Assembly: GCA_964612555.1 (NCBI GenBank) | Contig: CAZTBW010000008.1 | Location: 62,001-126,000, forward strand | Direction of reading: 5' to 3' | Source: DAOLCO01 sp964612555 | GTDB taxonomy: Bacteria; Bdellovibrionota_C; UBA2361; SZUA-149; DAOLCO01 | DNA length: 64,000 nt | Shown here: positions 8,494 through 16,909 of the stretch, piece by piece | Position numbering within the stretch: position 1 is the first letter of the stretch | How the letters are laid out: every line of letters starts with the position of its first letter | Notes under the pieces: generated by a model | Told to the model about the DNA's origin: nothing | The model's database searches: none | What the model saw: the letters and a program-made list of their open reading frames with translations, nothing else | Made by a program: the position numbers and the translations under genes

Positions 8494-9181
8494 CACACTA
8501 CTGGCAGAAATATTGAAAAAACATTCTGAAAGCTATCTGGCGGTAGTTCCATTTGATTTTAATAAAGAAGGAGTTCACATTGATTTAAGTATTAACAATG
8601 CAGGGCTTGAGGCGGTAGTTCCGGACGATACACCCGGGTGGGAAAGGTTTATCTGGGATGATATGAAAAAGAAGGGAGCAAAAGTCTGTGCCGGTGGGTA
8701 CCTTGAACAAAGAAGCCGCTATCTGAAAAGTGAGCTTTTTACTTCAGGTGATGAACCAAGAATCATGCATCTTGGTATTGATATATGGGCTGTTCCGGAG
8801 ACTGCTATTTCTGCTCCCTTAAAAGGGGTGGTGCATAGTTTCAGAGAAAACACTGCATACATGGATTATGGTCCAACGATATTATTGCAACATGAACTGG
8901 ATGGAATTTCTTTTCATACACTCTATGGGCATTTATCAAGAAAATCACTCGAGGGAAAATTTGTCGGACAGGAGATTAAGGCAGGAGAAGTTTTTGCATG
9001 GCTTGGAGATGCGGAAGTAAATGGTGGCTGGCCTCCTCATCTTCATTTTCAGATTATAGAAGACATGCAGGGTCTGGAAGGTGATTATCCGGGACTCTGC
9101 TCTAAAAGTGATCTTGAGACATACTCCAGAAATTGCCCCGACCCGAACCTGATATTAGGGTACCAGGCATTAAAAGCCTAA
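8486..9181 (+). CDS. Cytoplasmic M23/LytM-fold protein
   Basis: At 231 aa it has no signal peptide or membrane segment. The LytM metallopeptidase ligands are present: H-x3-D in HLGIDIWA (near residue 92) and HLHF in GGWPPHLHFQII. The sequence HLGIDIWA...APLKGVVHSF...DYGPTILLQHE...TLYGHLS belongs to a family known both stand-alone and fused to PLP aminotransferases or phosphotransferases. The substrate is unknown, and a murein target is doubtful without export. It overlaps the upstream ACT gene by 8 bp and, convergently, the downstream minus-strand gene by 12 bp (9170-9181). Confidence 0.8.
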   Translation: MSNTLLAEILKKHSESYLAVVPFDFNKEGVHIDLSINNAGLEAVVPDDTPGWERFIWDDMKKKGAKVCAGGYLEQRSRYLKSELFTSGDEPRIMHLGIDIWAVPETAISAPLKGVVHSFRENTAYMDYGPTILLQHELDGISFHTLYGHLSRKSLEGKFVGQEIKAGEVFAWLGDAEVNGGWPPHLHFQIIEDMQGLEGDYPGLCSKSDLETYSRNCPDPNLILGYQALKA

Positions 9182-11107
9182 AATATTTTTTTCAACTTTT
9201 TTGATCAAATTCTTTGTCTCGCTCCGTGAGAAGTTTTTTTGTGGAAAGTCGTTCAGGTCGGTTACTTTTTCAATCTCTATTTTTTCATTAGCAGTTGTAA
9301 AAAATACTTTGTTTGAATTTTGAACAGTAATATGTTTTCTCGGAATATTTTCTCGTATTAATCCGGTGCTTGCTACAACAAAATCTTTATCCGGATTATA
9401 CTCAAGGAGAGAACGTCCATTAAAAGTGCCTGATGGGACGATCTGCTGATCGAGTCCCATGAACTCAAAGATAGTAGGGAAAATATCAGAGTGAGAGCTA
9501 CTGGTATATTGTGTGTGAGTGTAGTTTTTTATTGCCTTTCTATATGATTCAGGAAAGCGAATCAGTGCAGTAGTCTGTATCTGTTCTTTGGTAAGACCAA
9601 AAACGTGTCCGAATTTTCCTTTTTCCCAAAACTCCTCTCCATGATCTCCAAGAATAACAATGATGGTATCTTCAAATCTGCCTTGAGATTCAAGAGTGGT
9701 AAGTATTTTGTTCAGTAAATGATCTGCGAAGCGAACGGAATTTAAAAATCTGTTTTTTAAACCCTCTTTATGTTTTTTAAACTGGGACAGAGTTCCGCAG
9801 CTTAACTTGAGATCGGAACTTACCGTAGGTACGTACGTTTCAAAATCGGGGGGATAGTAAAAACCATAATGAGTCACATATATTCTCAGGAAGTCAAACC
9901 AGGGAGCATTGGAGTTTTTTCCGGGAATCTCACGTAAATAGTTATTAACCAGCTCAATATCCCACTCCGGCTGAGATTTCTCTTCCGGATGAACTGTTTT
10001 GTCAAATAAAGGTTCAAAGAAAATATCATATATATTTTCATATTTCATTGAGTTGGAGAAATAGATCGAAAGTTCATAGCCCAAAGCTTTGAGTACCTTG
10101 AAAGGAAAAGGAGAAATATTGAGTGCCTTATGATCTCTGAAATAAAATGAATTCAAGCCGGTAATAAGACCAAAATCACCACTTCCTGAATTGGCTCCGC
10201 TTGAAAAATGATTTTCAAGAACCATCCATTCATCTTTTCTTTCGTAGAGATGGGGCATGTACTCTTCCGTAAAGACATCACTTCTTAAGGATTCAACTAC
10301 GAGAAAAAGAATATTGGGCTTATGTAGGGGAAGCTCTGTTTTTTTTGATGTAATTGAAGCAAGTGCCAGGTCTGATTCTTTTATTCTCTTCTTTGCTGCT
10401 TTGGTAATATCTTCATCTGTAAATGGAATATCACCAAGAAATCCTTGATGAGCAATATTTGTTTTAGGGTCAGGAAATGTCATGGAAGAGTTCCATACAA
10501 ATTTTGATCGAAGCTCAAGCCCTTCCTGATCAATCGCCCCAAAAGCAGTGTCTATGATCAGGGTAAAAAACAGAACGGGAATGAGGAAACACTTGATAAT
10601 GGCATAGTTCCTGTACGAAAGAGAAAAATTACTCGTACTTGAAAATAAGATAATCAGGAACCATAAACCAAAAGCAGAAACTCCCACTAAAAAGTGCTGA
10701 AGACGTATTGGAGACATATCACTCGAGGCTCCATCGAGGAGTAAGAGGGTATAGTTATAATCCAGACGGGCACCCATAAATTTAAAATGAATATCGTCAA
10801 TAATCAGATAAAGAGGGAGGATGAGAGAGATAATAGACAGGTAGATCGTCGATAAATATTTTTTTACAGTTTCTGAAATTTTGAATGAAGAAAAGAGGTG
10901 ATTTAAGACCCTGAAAAAAAATAAATTTAGCACTATCAGTGCAAGCTGAAAGAAAAAGAGTAGTGCAATAGAAGCCAAAAGGACAAGAACCACCCCGAGG
11001 CTCAATGCCCCTGAACTTGAATCAGCGCTCAGGTACCATACCGTAGCGGTACTTTGCAGGAGCAGTAGTAGTATCTGTAAAAATGTTGGAATCATTCCTT
11101 TACTCAT
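9170..11107 (-). CDS. YejM/PbgA-like membrane sulfatase-fold protein
   Basis: The protein has 645 aa. About five N-terminal transmembrane segments (residues 1-200) are followed by a periplasmic alkaline-phosphatase/sulfatase-fold domain that starts at NILFLVVESLRSD. ENHFSSGANSGSGDFGLITGL matches the SSGN...GIFGLFYG segment of YejM/PbgA, the lipid A and cardiolipin-linked regulator. Unlike E. coli YejM, which has lost the metal centre, this protein keeps a DHG metal motif in ILGDHGEEFWEKGKFGH. It could therefore be an active lipid or glycan head-group transferase of the LTA-synthase/EptA type. It is monocistronic, and its 3' end overlaps the convergent gene. Confidence 0.72.
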   Translation of the reverse strand: MSKGMIPTFLQILLLLLQSTATVWYLSADSSSGALSLGVVLVLLASIALLFFFQLALIVLNLFFFRVLNHLFSSFKISETVKKYLSTIYLSIISLILPLYLIIDDIHFKFMGARLDYNYTLLLLDGASSDMSPIRLQHFLVGVSAFGLWFLIILFSSTSNFSLSYRNYAIIKCFLIPVLFFTLIIDTAFGAIDQEGLELRSKFVWNSSMTFPDPKTNIAHQGFLGDIPFTDEDITKAAKKRIKESDLALASITSKKTELPLHKPNILFLVVESLRSDVFTEEYMPHLYERKDEWMVLENHFSSGANSGSGDFGLITGLNSFYFRDHKALNISPFPFKVLKALGYELSIYFSNSMKYENIYDIFFEPLFDKTVHPEEKSQPEWDIELVNNYLREIPGKNSNAPWFDFLRIYVTHYGFYYPPDFETYVPTVSSDLKLSCGTLSQFKKHKEGLKNRFLNSVRFADHLLNKILTTLESQGRFEDTIIVILGDHGEEFWEKGKFGHVFGLTKEQIQTTALIRFPESYRKAIKNYTHTQYTSSSHSDIFPTIFEFMGLDQQIVPSGTFNGRSLLEYNPDKDFVVASTGLIRENIPRKHITVQNSNKVFFTTANEKIEIEKVTDLNDFPQKNFSRSETKNLIKKVEKNILGF

Positions 11108-11160
11108 TACAAACCAAATAGTTATAAACTGATAATCGACCTCGCAATAGGAGTTCTAAA

Positions 11161-14100
11161 GTGCTATATCCTTATGGTAGTATGTTGAAATTATTATTAA
11201 AATCCAGCTTGCAAATGGTGTATTACCCGGAAGATCTTCAGACCCTCAAAAATCAGATAGACGGGGACTTGTACACTGACTCTATAGAGAGAGTTCTATA
11301 TGCGACAGATGCTTCCGTGTATCGGGAACTTCCACTTGCTGTTTTAAAACCCAAAACTGAATCAGACCTTGGAAGAATAATTGAATATGCAAATTCTAAT
11401 AAGATCTCCCTGATCTTTAGGACGGCAGGTACTTCCCTTGCCGGTCAATGTGTAGGAAGTGGTATTGTAGTAGACTTTTCAAAATATTTTACAAAAATCA
11501 TTGAAATAAATTCTGAGGAAAAATGGGCGAGGGTTCAACCCGGAGTTGTACGGGATGAATTGAATCGTCATCTGAAAAAATATGAATTATTTTTCAGCCC
11601 GACTACTTCTACTGCAAATCGTGCAATGATCGGTGGTATGGTGGGGAACAATTCATCCGGAACTACTTCTATTGTGTACGGGGTAACAAGAGATAAGGTT
11701 TTAGAGCTTAGCGCTCTTTTAAGTGATGGAAGCAAGGTTACTTTTTCTGAGCTTTCAAAAGAAGGATTTTTTGAAAAGTGTAAAGAAAATTCACTTGAGG
11801 GTGTCGTATATAAGCAAATATATGAACAACTTTCCAGCCCTCAAATCCAGAAAAATATTCGTAATCATTTCCCAAAACCGTCTATCCACCGGAGAAACAC
11901 CGGCTATGCCATTGACGAGTTACTTACTTCAGAAATATTTTCTGATAGTGGTGAGCCGTTTAATTTTTGTAAACTGCTAAGCGGTTCAGAGGGAACACTT
12001 GCCTGCATAACAGAGATTAAAATAAAGCTGGATGACTTGCCTGAGCCCTCTGAAATTGTAGTTGCAGCACACTTTGAATCTCTTAATCAAGGTATGTGTG
12101 CTTCACAAATTGCAATGAAACACCCGGTAACTGCGGTTGAGTTGATGGATAAAATCATTCTTGATTGTACGAAAGAAAATCTAGAGTATCAGAAAAATCG
12201 TTATTTTATAGAAGGTGACCCGAAGGCGGTATTAATAATTGAGTTTCGGGGGAAAACTGAAGGAGAAGCCAGAGTAAAAGCAGAAGCGGTAATTCGGGAT
12301 TTTCAGAAAGCTGGTCTTGGATACGCATTTCCGATTATTGGACAAGAGAAAACGAAACTGGTCTGGACATTAAGAAGTGCGGGACTTGGACTACTTGCGA
12401 ATATTCCCGGAGATAGAAAAGCAGTTGCCTGTATTGAAGATACCGCTGTGGATATTAACGATCTTGCTGATTATATTGATGAGTTTGATCAGATGATGAA
12501 TTCATATGGGCAGGAATCAGTATATTATGGGCATGCAGGTGCAGGAGAGATTCATCTTCGCCCGATTCTCGATTTGAAAAAGAAGAAAGATCGGGAAGAG
12601 TTTTACAAAATTTCAGAAGATGTTGCAAAGCTGGTAAAGAAATATCAGGGATCTTTAAGTGGAGAGCATGGAGATGGAAGAGTTCGTGCTCCATTTATTC
12701 CTATGATGGTAGGCGAAGAAAATTATCAGTTGTTTAAGGAAATAAAACAAACCTGGGATCCAAATGGAATCTTTAATCCGGGAAAAATAGTTGATGCTCC
12801 TCCAATGAACACTTCTCTTCGTTATGAAGAAAACATGGATACCCCTGTTCAGGATACATTGTTTGATTTCTCAGATGTGGGAGGCATGCTTAGACTTGCT
12901 GAAAAATGTAATGGTTCTGGTGATTGTAGAAAACTTCCAGAGTCGGGTGGCACCATGTGTCCCAGCTATCAGGCAACAAGAAACGAAAGAGATACTACAA
13001 GAGGAAGAGCAAATATTCTTCGTGAGTTTCTTACAAAAGACAGTAGACCAAACCCTTTTGATCACCGGGAGATAAAGGAAGTGCTTGATCTTTGTCTTTC
13101 CTGTAAAGGGTGCACGGCAGAATGCCCATCAAATGTAGATATGGCTACCATGAAAGCAGAATTTTTGTATCAGTATCAAAAGGTGCATGGAGTAACATTG
13201 AGGGCACGTGCGTTTTCACATATTAACGAACTGAACCATTTTGGATCTTTTTTCCCCTCGGTAACAAACTTTATGTTTCAAAATAAGCTGACTTCTTCGA
13301 TTATGAAGTCAGTCCTTGGAATTTCAGAAAAAAGAGAAATTCCGGGGATTCATTCAGAAAGCCTTAGAGCATGGTACAAGAAGGAATATAAGAAAATTCC
13401 GGCACCGGAAAAAATAATCAAGACTGTATATTTCTTCATTGATGAGTTTACAAATTATAATGATACCCCAATAGGGATTTCTGCAATCACTCTTTTAAAA
13501 AGGCTCGGATTTGAAGTCCGTATTGTCAGACATGATGAGAGTGGTCGATCGGCTTTTTCAAAAGGGCTTCTTGAAAAAGCTAAGCGGCATGCAGAAAATA
13601 ACGTAAGAATATTCAAAGACCTTGTGGGGGAAGATGCTCCGCTTGTGGGAGTAGAGCCATCGGCGCTACTCAGTTTTCGGGATGAATATCCAAGAATTGT
13701 TGATAAAGAACTGCATGAAGCAGCAAAAAAATTAAAGCTGAATACTTTTTTGATTGATGAGTTTCTCGGAAAGGAAATCTTTGCAGGTAATATTTCACCA
13801 GATTCTTTTACAAAAGAAAAGAAAACCATAAAACTTCATGGGCACTGCCATCAGAAAGCACTCTCTTCTCTGGAATGGACAAAGAATATTTTATGCCTGC
13901 CTGAAAATTATTCGGTTGAAATTATTCCTTCAGGTTGTTGTGGTATGGCGGGTTCATTTGGTTATGAAAAAGAGCATTATGATCTCAGTATGGAGATAGG
14001 GGAGATGGTGTTATTTCCCGCAGTGAGAAACACCTCAGAGGAAATCATTATCGCAGCGACAGGCACCTCCTGTCGTCATCAGATAAAAGATGGTACAAGG

Positions 14101-14163
14101 CGAATAGCTCGACATCCGGTAGAGATATTATGCGATGCGCTTTCTCCCGTTTCCATCAGGTGA
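11161..14163 (+). CDS. Fused FAD-linked/Fe-S D-2-hydroxyacid dehydrogenase (YdiJ/Dld-II type)
   Basis: At 1000 aa it combines a GlcD-like half and a GlcF-like half, as in E. coli YdiJ (D-2-hydroxyglutarate dehydrogenase). The FAD_binding_4 domain comes first (RTAGTSLAGQ, then GGMVGNNSSGTTS), followed by the FAD-oxidase C-terminal domain with GHAGAGEIHLRP and SGEHGDGR. Next come ferredoxin cysteines (CNGSGDC, MCPSYQATRNE, CLSCKGCTAECPSN) and C-terminal CCG modules (HGHCHQKAL, IPSGCCGMAGSFG). The substrate is probably D-lactate or D-2-hydroxyglutarate. The start is GTG at 11161: AGGAG at 11149-11153 lies 7 nt before it, better placed than for the later ATGs. Confidence 0.9.
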   Translation: MLYPYGSMLKLLLKSSLQMVYYPEDLQTLKNQIDGDLYTDSIERVLYATDASVYRELPLAVLKPKTESDLGRIIEYANSNKISLIFRTAGTSLAGQCVGSGIVVDFSKYFTKIIEINSEEKWARVQPGVVRDELNRHLKKYELFFSPTTSTANRAMIGGMVGNNSSGTTSIVYGVTRDKVLELSALLSDGSKVTFSELSKEGFFEKCKENSLEGVVYKQIYEQLSSPQIQKNIRNHFPKPSIHRRNTGYAIDELLTSEIFSDSGEPFNFCKLLSGSEGTLACITEIKIKLDDLPEPSEIVVAAHFESLNQGMCASQIAMKHPVTAVELMDKIILDCTKENLEYQKNRYFIEGDPKAVLIIEFRGKTEGEARVKAEAVIRDFQKAGLGYAFPIIGQEKTKLVWTLRSAGLGLLANIPGDRKAVACIEDTAVDINDLADYIDEFDQMMNSYGQESVYYGHAGAGEIHLRPILDLKKKKDREEFYKISEDVAKLVKKYQGSLSGEHGDGRVRAPFIPMMVGEENYQLFKEIKQTWDPNGIFNPGKIVDAPPMNTSLRYEENMDTPVQDTLFDFSDVGGMLRLAEKCNGSGDCRKLPESGGTMCPSYQATRNERDTTRGRANILREFLTKDSRPNPFDHREIKEVLDLCLSCKGCTAECPSNVDMATMKAEFLYQYQKVHGVTLRARAFSHINELNHFGSFFPSVTNFMFQNKLTSSIMKSVLGISEKREIPGIHSESLRAWYKKEYKKIPAPEKIIKTVYFFIDEFTNYNDTPIGISAITLLKRLGFEVRIVRHDESGRSAFSKGLLEKAKRHAENNVRIFKDLVGEDAPLVGVEPSALLSFRDEYPRIVDKELHEAAKKLKLNTFLIDEFLGKEIFAGNISPDSFTKEKKTIKLHGHCHQKALSSLEWTKNILCLPENYSVEIIPSGCCGMAGSFGYEKEHYDLSMEIGEMVLFPAVRNTSEEIIIAATGTSCRHQIKDGTRRIARHPVEILCDALSPVSIR

Positions 14164-14209
14164 TGCTCATGTTAGAAAAGAATTATTTAAAACATAAGAT
14201 AAGAAAATA

Positions 14210-15292
14210 ATGGAAACACAAGTTACAGAATTCATTTCGCGACATGGTCTTGATATTGAAATTTTTGGGAATTCAATATGGAGGTATCTGCTTACTGTTT
14301 TTCTGATATTTTTGTATTATTATATCTTTACGTATATTCGTAGAACTCTTGTTAATAAAATTGAAGGTATTGGAGCAAAGAACCGCATAAAAGCGGTGCT
14401 GGAGCCCATATCTTATGCTCTTGAAAAAACCAGTAGTCTTTTTCTGTTTGCCCTTGCAATAAGAGCTTCTCTCTTAAATTTGCATATCACCCCAACAATC
14501 GACAAAGGTATATCGCTTTTTATTACTCTTGCTGTTTTCATTCAAATTGGTCTGTGGGCTGATACCGTATTTCAGTTAATTGCAGATAACTGGGTCAGAA
14601 GATCGGGGAACATCTCTCCGGCAAGTACCATTGCAAACCTGATAAAATTTTCTTTGAAATTAGTCGCATGGATACTCACGATCTTATTGTTTCTGGATAA
14701 TATAGGAATCAATGTAACGACTCTTGTTGCAGGGCTTGGGATAGGAGGTATTGCCGTGGCGCTTGCGGTACAGAACATTCTTGGAGACCTTTTATGTTCG
14801 CTCTCTATAGCTCTGGACGAACCTTTTCAGGTTGGAGACAACATTGCACTTGGTAACATTACGGGGGTTGTTGAAAGAATTGGTATAAAATCTACCCGAA
14901 TTCGCAGTTCTTCCGGTGAGCTCATTATTGTTTCCAATTCCGATCTTGTTAAGGGACAGATTAAAAACTTTAAAAAAATGGAAGAGAGAAGGATTGTTTT
15001 CAGTACCAGTGTGGTTTACGAAACCTCACTTGAAAAGCTCGAGCAGATTCCTGTAATCATGAAAGAAATAATAGAATCACAAAAAAATATAAGGTTTGAT
15101 CGCTCTCACCTGATGACTCTTGGAGATTCTGCGATCATTTTTGATACCGTGTATCATGTCAAATCATCAAATTTTGCAGTCTATGCAGAAGCACAACAGG
15201 CAATAAACTTTCAATTGATAAAGCAGTTTCAGAAACATGGTATCGAGTTTGCATACCCTACCCAGATGCAATATTCAAAAGTGATTAACTGA
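14210..15292 (+). CDS. MscS-family small-conductance mechanosensitive channel
   Basis: The 360-aa protein has four hydrophobic segments in the first 200 residues. The pore helix is Gly/Ala-rich (GLGIGGIAVALAVQNILGDL), followed by the beta domain FQVGDNIALGNITGVVERIGIKSTRIRS and the invariant IVSNSDL. It protects the cell against hypo-osmotic shock in the inner membrane. The length exceeds E. coli MscS (286) because of extra N-terminal membrane helices, as in YbdG/YnaI-like members. It lies 46 nt after the dehydrogenase and has no strong Shine-Dalgarno. Confidence 0.92.
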   Translation: METQVTEFISRHGLDIEIFGNSIWRYLLTVFLIFLYYYIFTYIRRTLVNKIEGIGAKNRIKAVLEPISYALEKTSSLFLFALAIRASLLNLHITPTIDKGISLFITLAVFIQIGLWADTVFQLIADNWVRRSGNISPASTIANLIKFSLKLVAWILTILLFLDNIGINVTTLVAGLGIGGIAVALAVQNILGDLLCSLSIALDEPFQVGDNIALGNITGVVERIGIKSTRIRSSSGELIIVSNSDLVKGQIKNFKKMEERRIVFSTSVVYETSLEKLEQIPVIMKEIIESQKNIRFDRSHLMTLGDSAIIFDTVYHVKSSNFAVYAEAQQAINFQLIKQFQKHGIEFAYPTQMQYSKVIN

Positions 15293-15321
15293 TTTAAACC
15301 CGTAGAGGTAGGGCTTGTTTA

Positions 15322-15344
15322 CCCTGAGCCTGTCGAAGGGCTCA
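15322..15344. repeat. CCTGAGCCTGTCGAAGGG-type intergenic repeat
   Basis: The sequence CCCTGAGCCTGTCGAAGGG is followed by CTCA. TGAGCC (15325-15330) and GGCTCA (15339-15344) form a 6-bp stem around TGTCGAAG. This motif recurs between genes in many unrelated bacterial genomes. Only one copy is visible here. It sits between convergent genes and includes the rsmG stop codon (complement of 15342-15344). Confidence 0.7.
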
Positions 15345-16001
15345 TCCATCCGAAACAAGAATCTTTCTTCTGTGTTCTTTTCCGGAAACAAGGTAATAAT
15401 CCGCAACTATCTTCCATGGTGCTTCCGGTACCGTATTTGGTCCGGAGAGCCAATAAAGAGAAATATTCTGAAAGGCGGACAAGTGTTTTAGAATTTCCCT
15501 GTCTGGTTTCAGGGCACGAAACAGGGCTGCATCAACATGAGAAGTTTCAGATTTCAGCGCTTCACTTCTACCTTCGATGATGTGACAGTTTTTTAATCCA
15601 AGTTCTGAAGTTACGGTTTTCAAGAAAGAGCAGCGTTTTCTCCTTGGTTCTACAAGGTATGATGTGGCTTTGTCTCCATACCAGATATGCCAGGGGATAC
15701 CGGGAAGTCCCGCACCTGAGCCGATATCAGTAAAAGTAAATCCACTTCCTGAATCAAACGCAGGAATAAGCCCCGCATGTGAAAGCACAAGTACACTTGC
15801 CAGAGAATCAAGTATATGTGGAAGTATAAAATCTTCAATTGACCCCGGAGCCACAAGATCATGAGATTCATTCCACTTATGAAGGAGGGAAAGATATTCA
15901 CAAACAGAAGATGTAAACTCCTCACTCTGCTTCCAGGAGGTAAGGATATTTTGCTCAGAGAGAGTTTCTGTTAATCCCAAAATGGCATTATTAATTTCCA
16001 T
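15342..16001 (-). CDS. rsmG: 16S rRNA (guanine-527-N7)-methyltransferase
   Basis: RsmG (GidB) methylates G527 of 16S rRNA using S-adenosylmethionine. The 219-aa protein shows the N-terminal helix with LLHKWNESHDLVAPGS and HILDSLA, the SAM motif FTDIGSGAGLPGIP, and a late EPRRKRCSFLKTV segment typical of the family. Loss of this gene gives low-level streptomycin resistance in other bacteria. A GAGGA lies directly against the ATG with almost no spacer, which is unusual. No better in-frame start is visible. The gene is separated from mnmG, its common partner, by an orphan gene and two terminators. Confidence 0.95.
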   Translation of the reverse strand: MEINNAILGLTETLSEQNILTSWKQSEEFTSSVCEYLSLLHKWNESHDLVAPGSIEDFILPHILDSLASVLVLSHAGLIPAFDSGSGFTFTDIGSGAGLPGIPWHIWYGDKATSYLVEPRRKRCSFLKTVTSELGLKNCHIIEGRSEALKSETSHVDAALFRALKPDREILKHLSAFQNISLYWLSGPNTVPEAPWKIVADYYLVSGKEHRRKILVSDG

Positions 16002-16059
16002 TCCTCATTATAAGCATTCATTGATTTTTTATAACAGTAATAAGTAGCTTGAAGTTTCA

Positions 16060-16105
16060 AAACCAAATAAAAATATACCTGTGCCTATAGATTATAGGCA
16101 CAGGT
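16060..16105 (-). terminator. Rho-independent terminator of the orphan gene
   Basis: ACCTGTGCCTATA (16077-16089) and TATAGGCACAGGT (16093-16105) form a perfect 13-bp stem with a 3-nt loop. Read on the minus strand, the stem is followed by ATATTTTTATTTGG, so it terminates transcription coming from the gene at 16122-16781, whose stop lies 17 nt away. The plus side lacks a T-run. Confidence 0.9.
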
Positions 16106-16121
16106 GGTCACAAAACAAAGA

Positions 16122-16781
16122 TCAACAATAGACAGGAATCCGCGTCAAGTCGTCCGGATTTGTTGTCTGGTGATAGAATCCATCATCCCCTATGATGAAA
16201 TCACGAGTTCTCGGATTTCCGAGAGACGCAAGTTTCAAGAGCGGATTTTCAATTCTTCCGTCCATGAGTTCCTCTTTCAGGATATGGGATCTCAATTCTA
16301 AAAACGCCATGACGGCTTCATCTTTTGTTATTTCAGGTCCGAGAAATCGGGATATGGAGTATCTGTCACTCGCAAGACTAATCCCTCCTTTTTTTTCTAT
16401 TACCATATTCATGGCTTCGGAAATTCTATTTGCATGAGTTCCCACATACAAGATTTTTCCGTTCACAGACGATACTGCGAGTGCAAAGTGTTTCTGCGCA
16501 CCGAAGCCGTTTACGAACATGCATGAAGGTTCTCTGTGTTCAGAGTACCCGTCTAGAGTGCCACACATGAGGATGTCGTCTTCATCTTCAGGGTCAGCTC
16601 CCTCATAGGATGAGAAAGGTAGTTCCATTTCTACAAGACGAGTTACTGGAGAGTCGTCAACACGTATGACATAAGCACTTGTACTTCCAGATTTTATTCT
16701 CATCCAAAAATCATGAGGTGCAACCCTCCTGGTTCTCCGTTTCGGAGCTTCTGCGTTGAAATCTTTGAAATCTTTAGTCAT
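16122..16781 (-). CDS. Hypothetical protein, 219 aa, orphan transcription unit
   Basis: I do not recognise this protein. It is soluble-looking with no signal peptide. It starts with a basic stretch (APKRRTRRVAPHDFW) and then has an acidic patch (GADPEDEDDILMCG). The middle resembles an alpha/beta domain (HFALAVSSVNGKILYVGTHANRISEAM), and the C-terminus ends in IPVYC. The gene is cut off from its neighbours: a terminator-like hairpin lies between mnmG and its start, and a strong terminator follows its stop. The ATG is preceded by GAAAGGCAAG at good spacing. The isolated unit and unrelated neighbours suggest an acquired gene, but no mobile element is visible. Confidence 0.75.
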   Translation of the reverse strand: MTKDFKDFNAEAPKRRTRRVAPHDFWMRIKSGSTSAYVIRVDDSPVTRLVEMELPFSSYEGADPEDEDDILMCGTLDGYSEHREPSCMFVNGFGAQKHFALAVSSVNGKILYVGTHANRISEAMNMVIEKKGGISLASDRYSISRFLGPEITKDEAVMAFLELRSHILKEELMDGRIENPLLKLASLGNPRTRDFIIGDDGFYHQTTNPDDLTRIPVYC

Positions 16782-16797
16782 TTTTTCTTGCCTTTCT

Positions 16798-16838
16798 AAA
16801 AAACCTAAAAAACATCAAGCTAAGTTAGTTAGCTTGAT
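16798..16838 (-). terminator. Hairpin with T-tract in leader of orphan gene / after mnmG
   Basis: ATCAAGCTAA (16814-16823) and TTAGCTTGAT (16829-16838) pair perfectly around GTTAG. On the minus strand the stem is followed by GTTTTTTAGGTTTTTTAG. It can end mnmG transcription (stop at 16910). It also lies 32 nt before the ATG of the next gene, so it may act as an attenuator if that gene's promoter is upstream. Confidence 0.8.
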
Positions 16839-16861
16839 TACTGTTTCAGCTACCCGAATGA

Positions 16862-16880
16862 CCAGATTTTTAAAGAACAA
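16862..16880 (-). promoter_or_regulatory. boxA-like sequence upstream of the leader hairpin
   Basis: The minus strand reads TTGTTCTTTAAAAATCTGG, close to the boxA/NusB-S10 antitermination element found before rRNA operons (TGCTCTTTAACA in E. coli). It lies between the mnmG stop and the terminator-like hairpin, in the right order for processive antitermination. This is a motif resemblance only, and no rRNA gene is nearby. Confidence 0.35.
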
Positions 16881-16909
16881 CTGAAGGAGGAATTCGTATA
16901 TAAATATAC

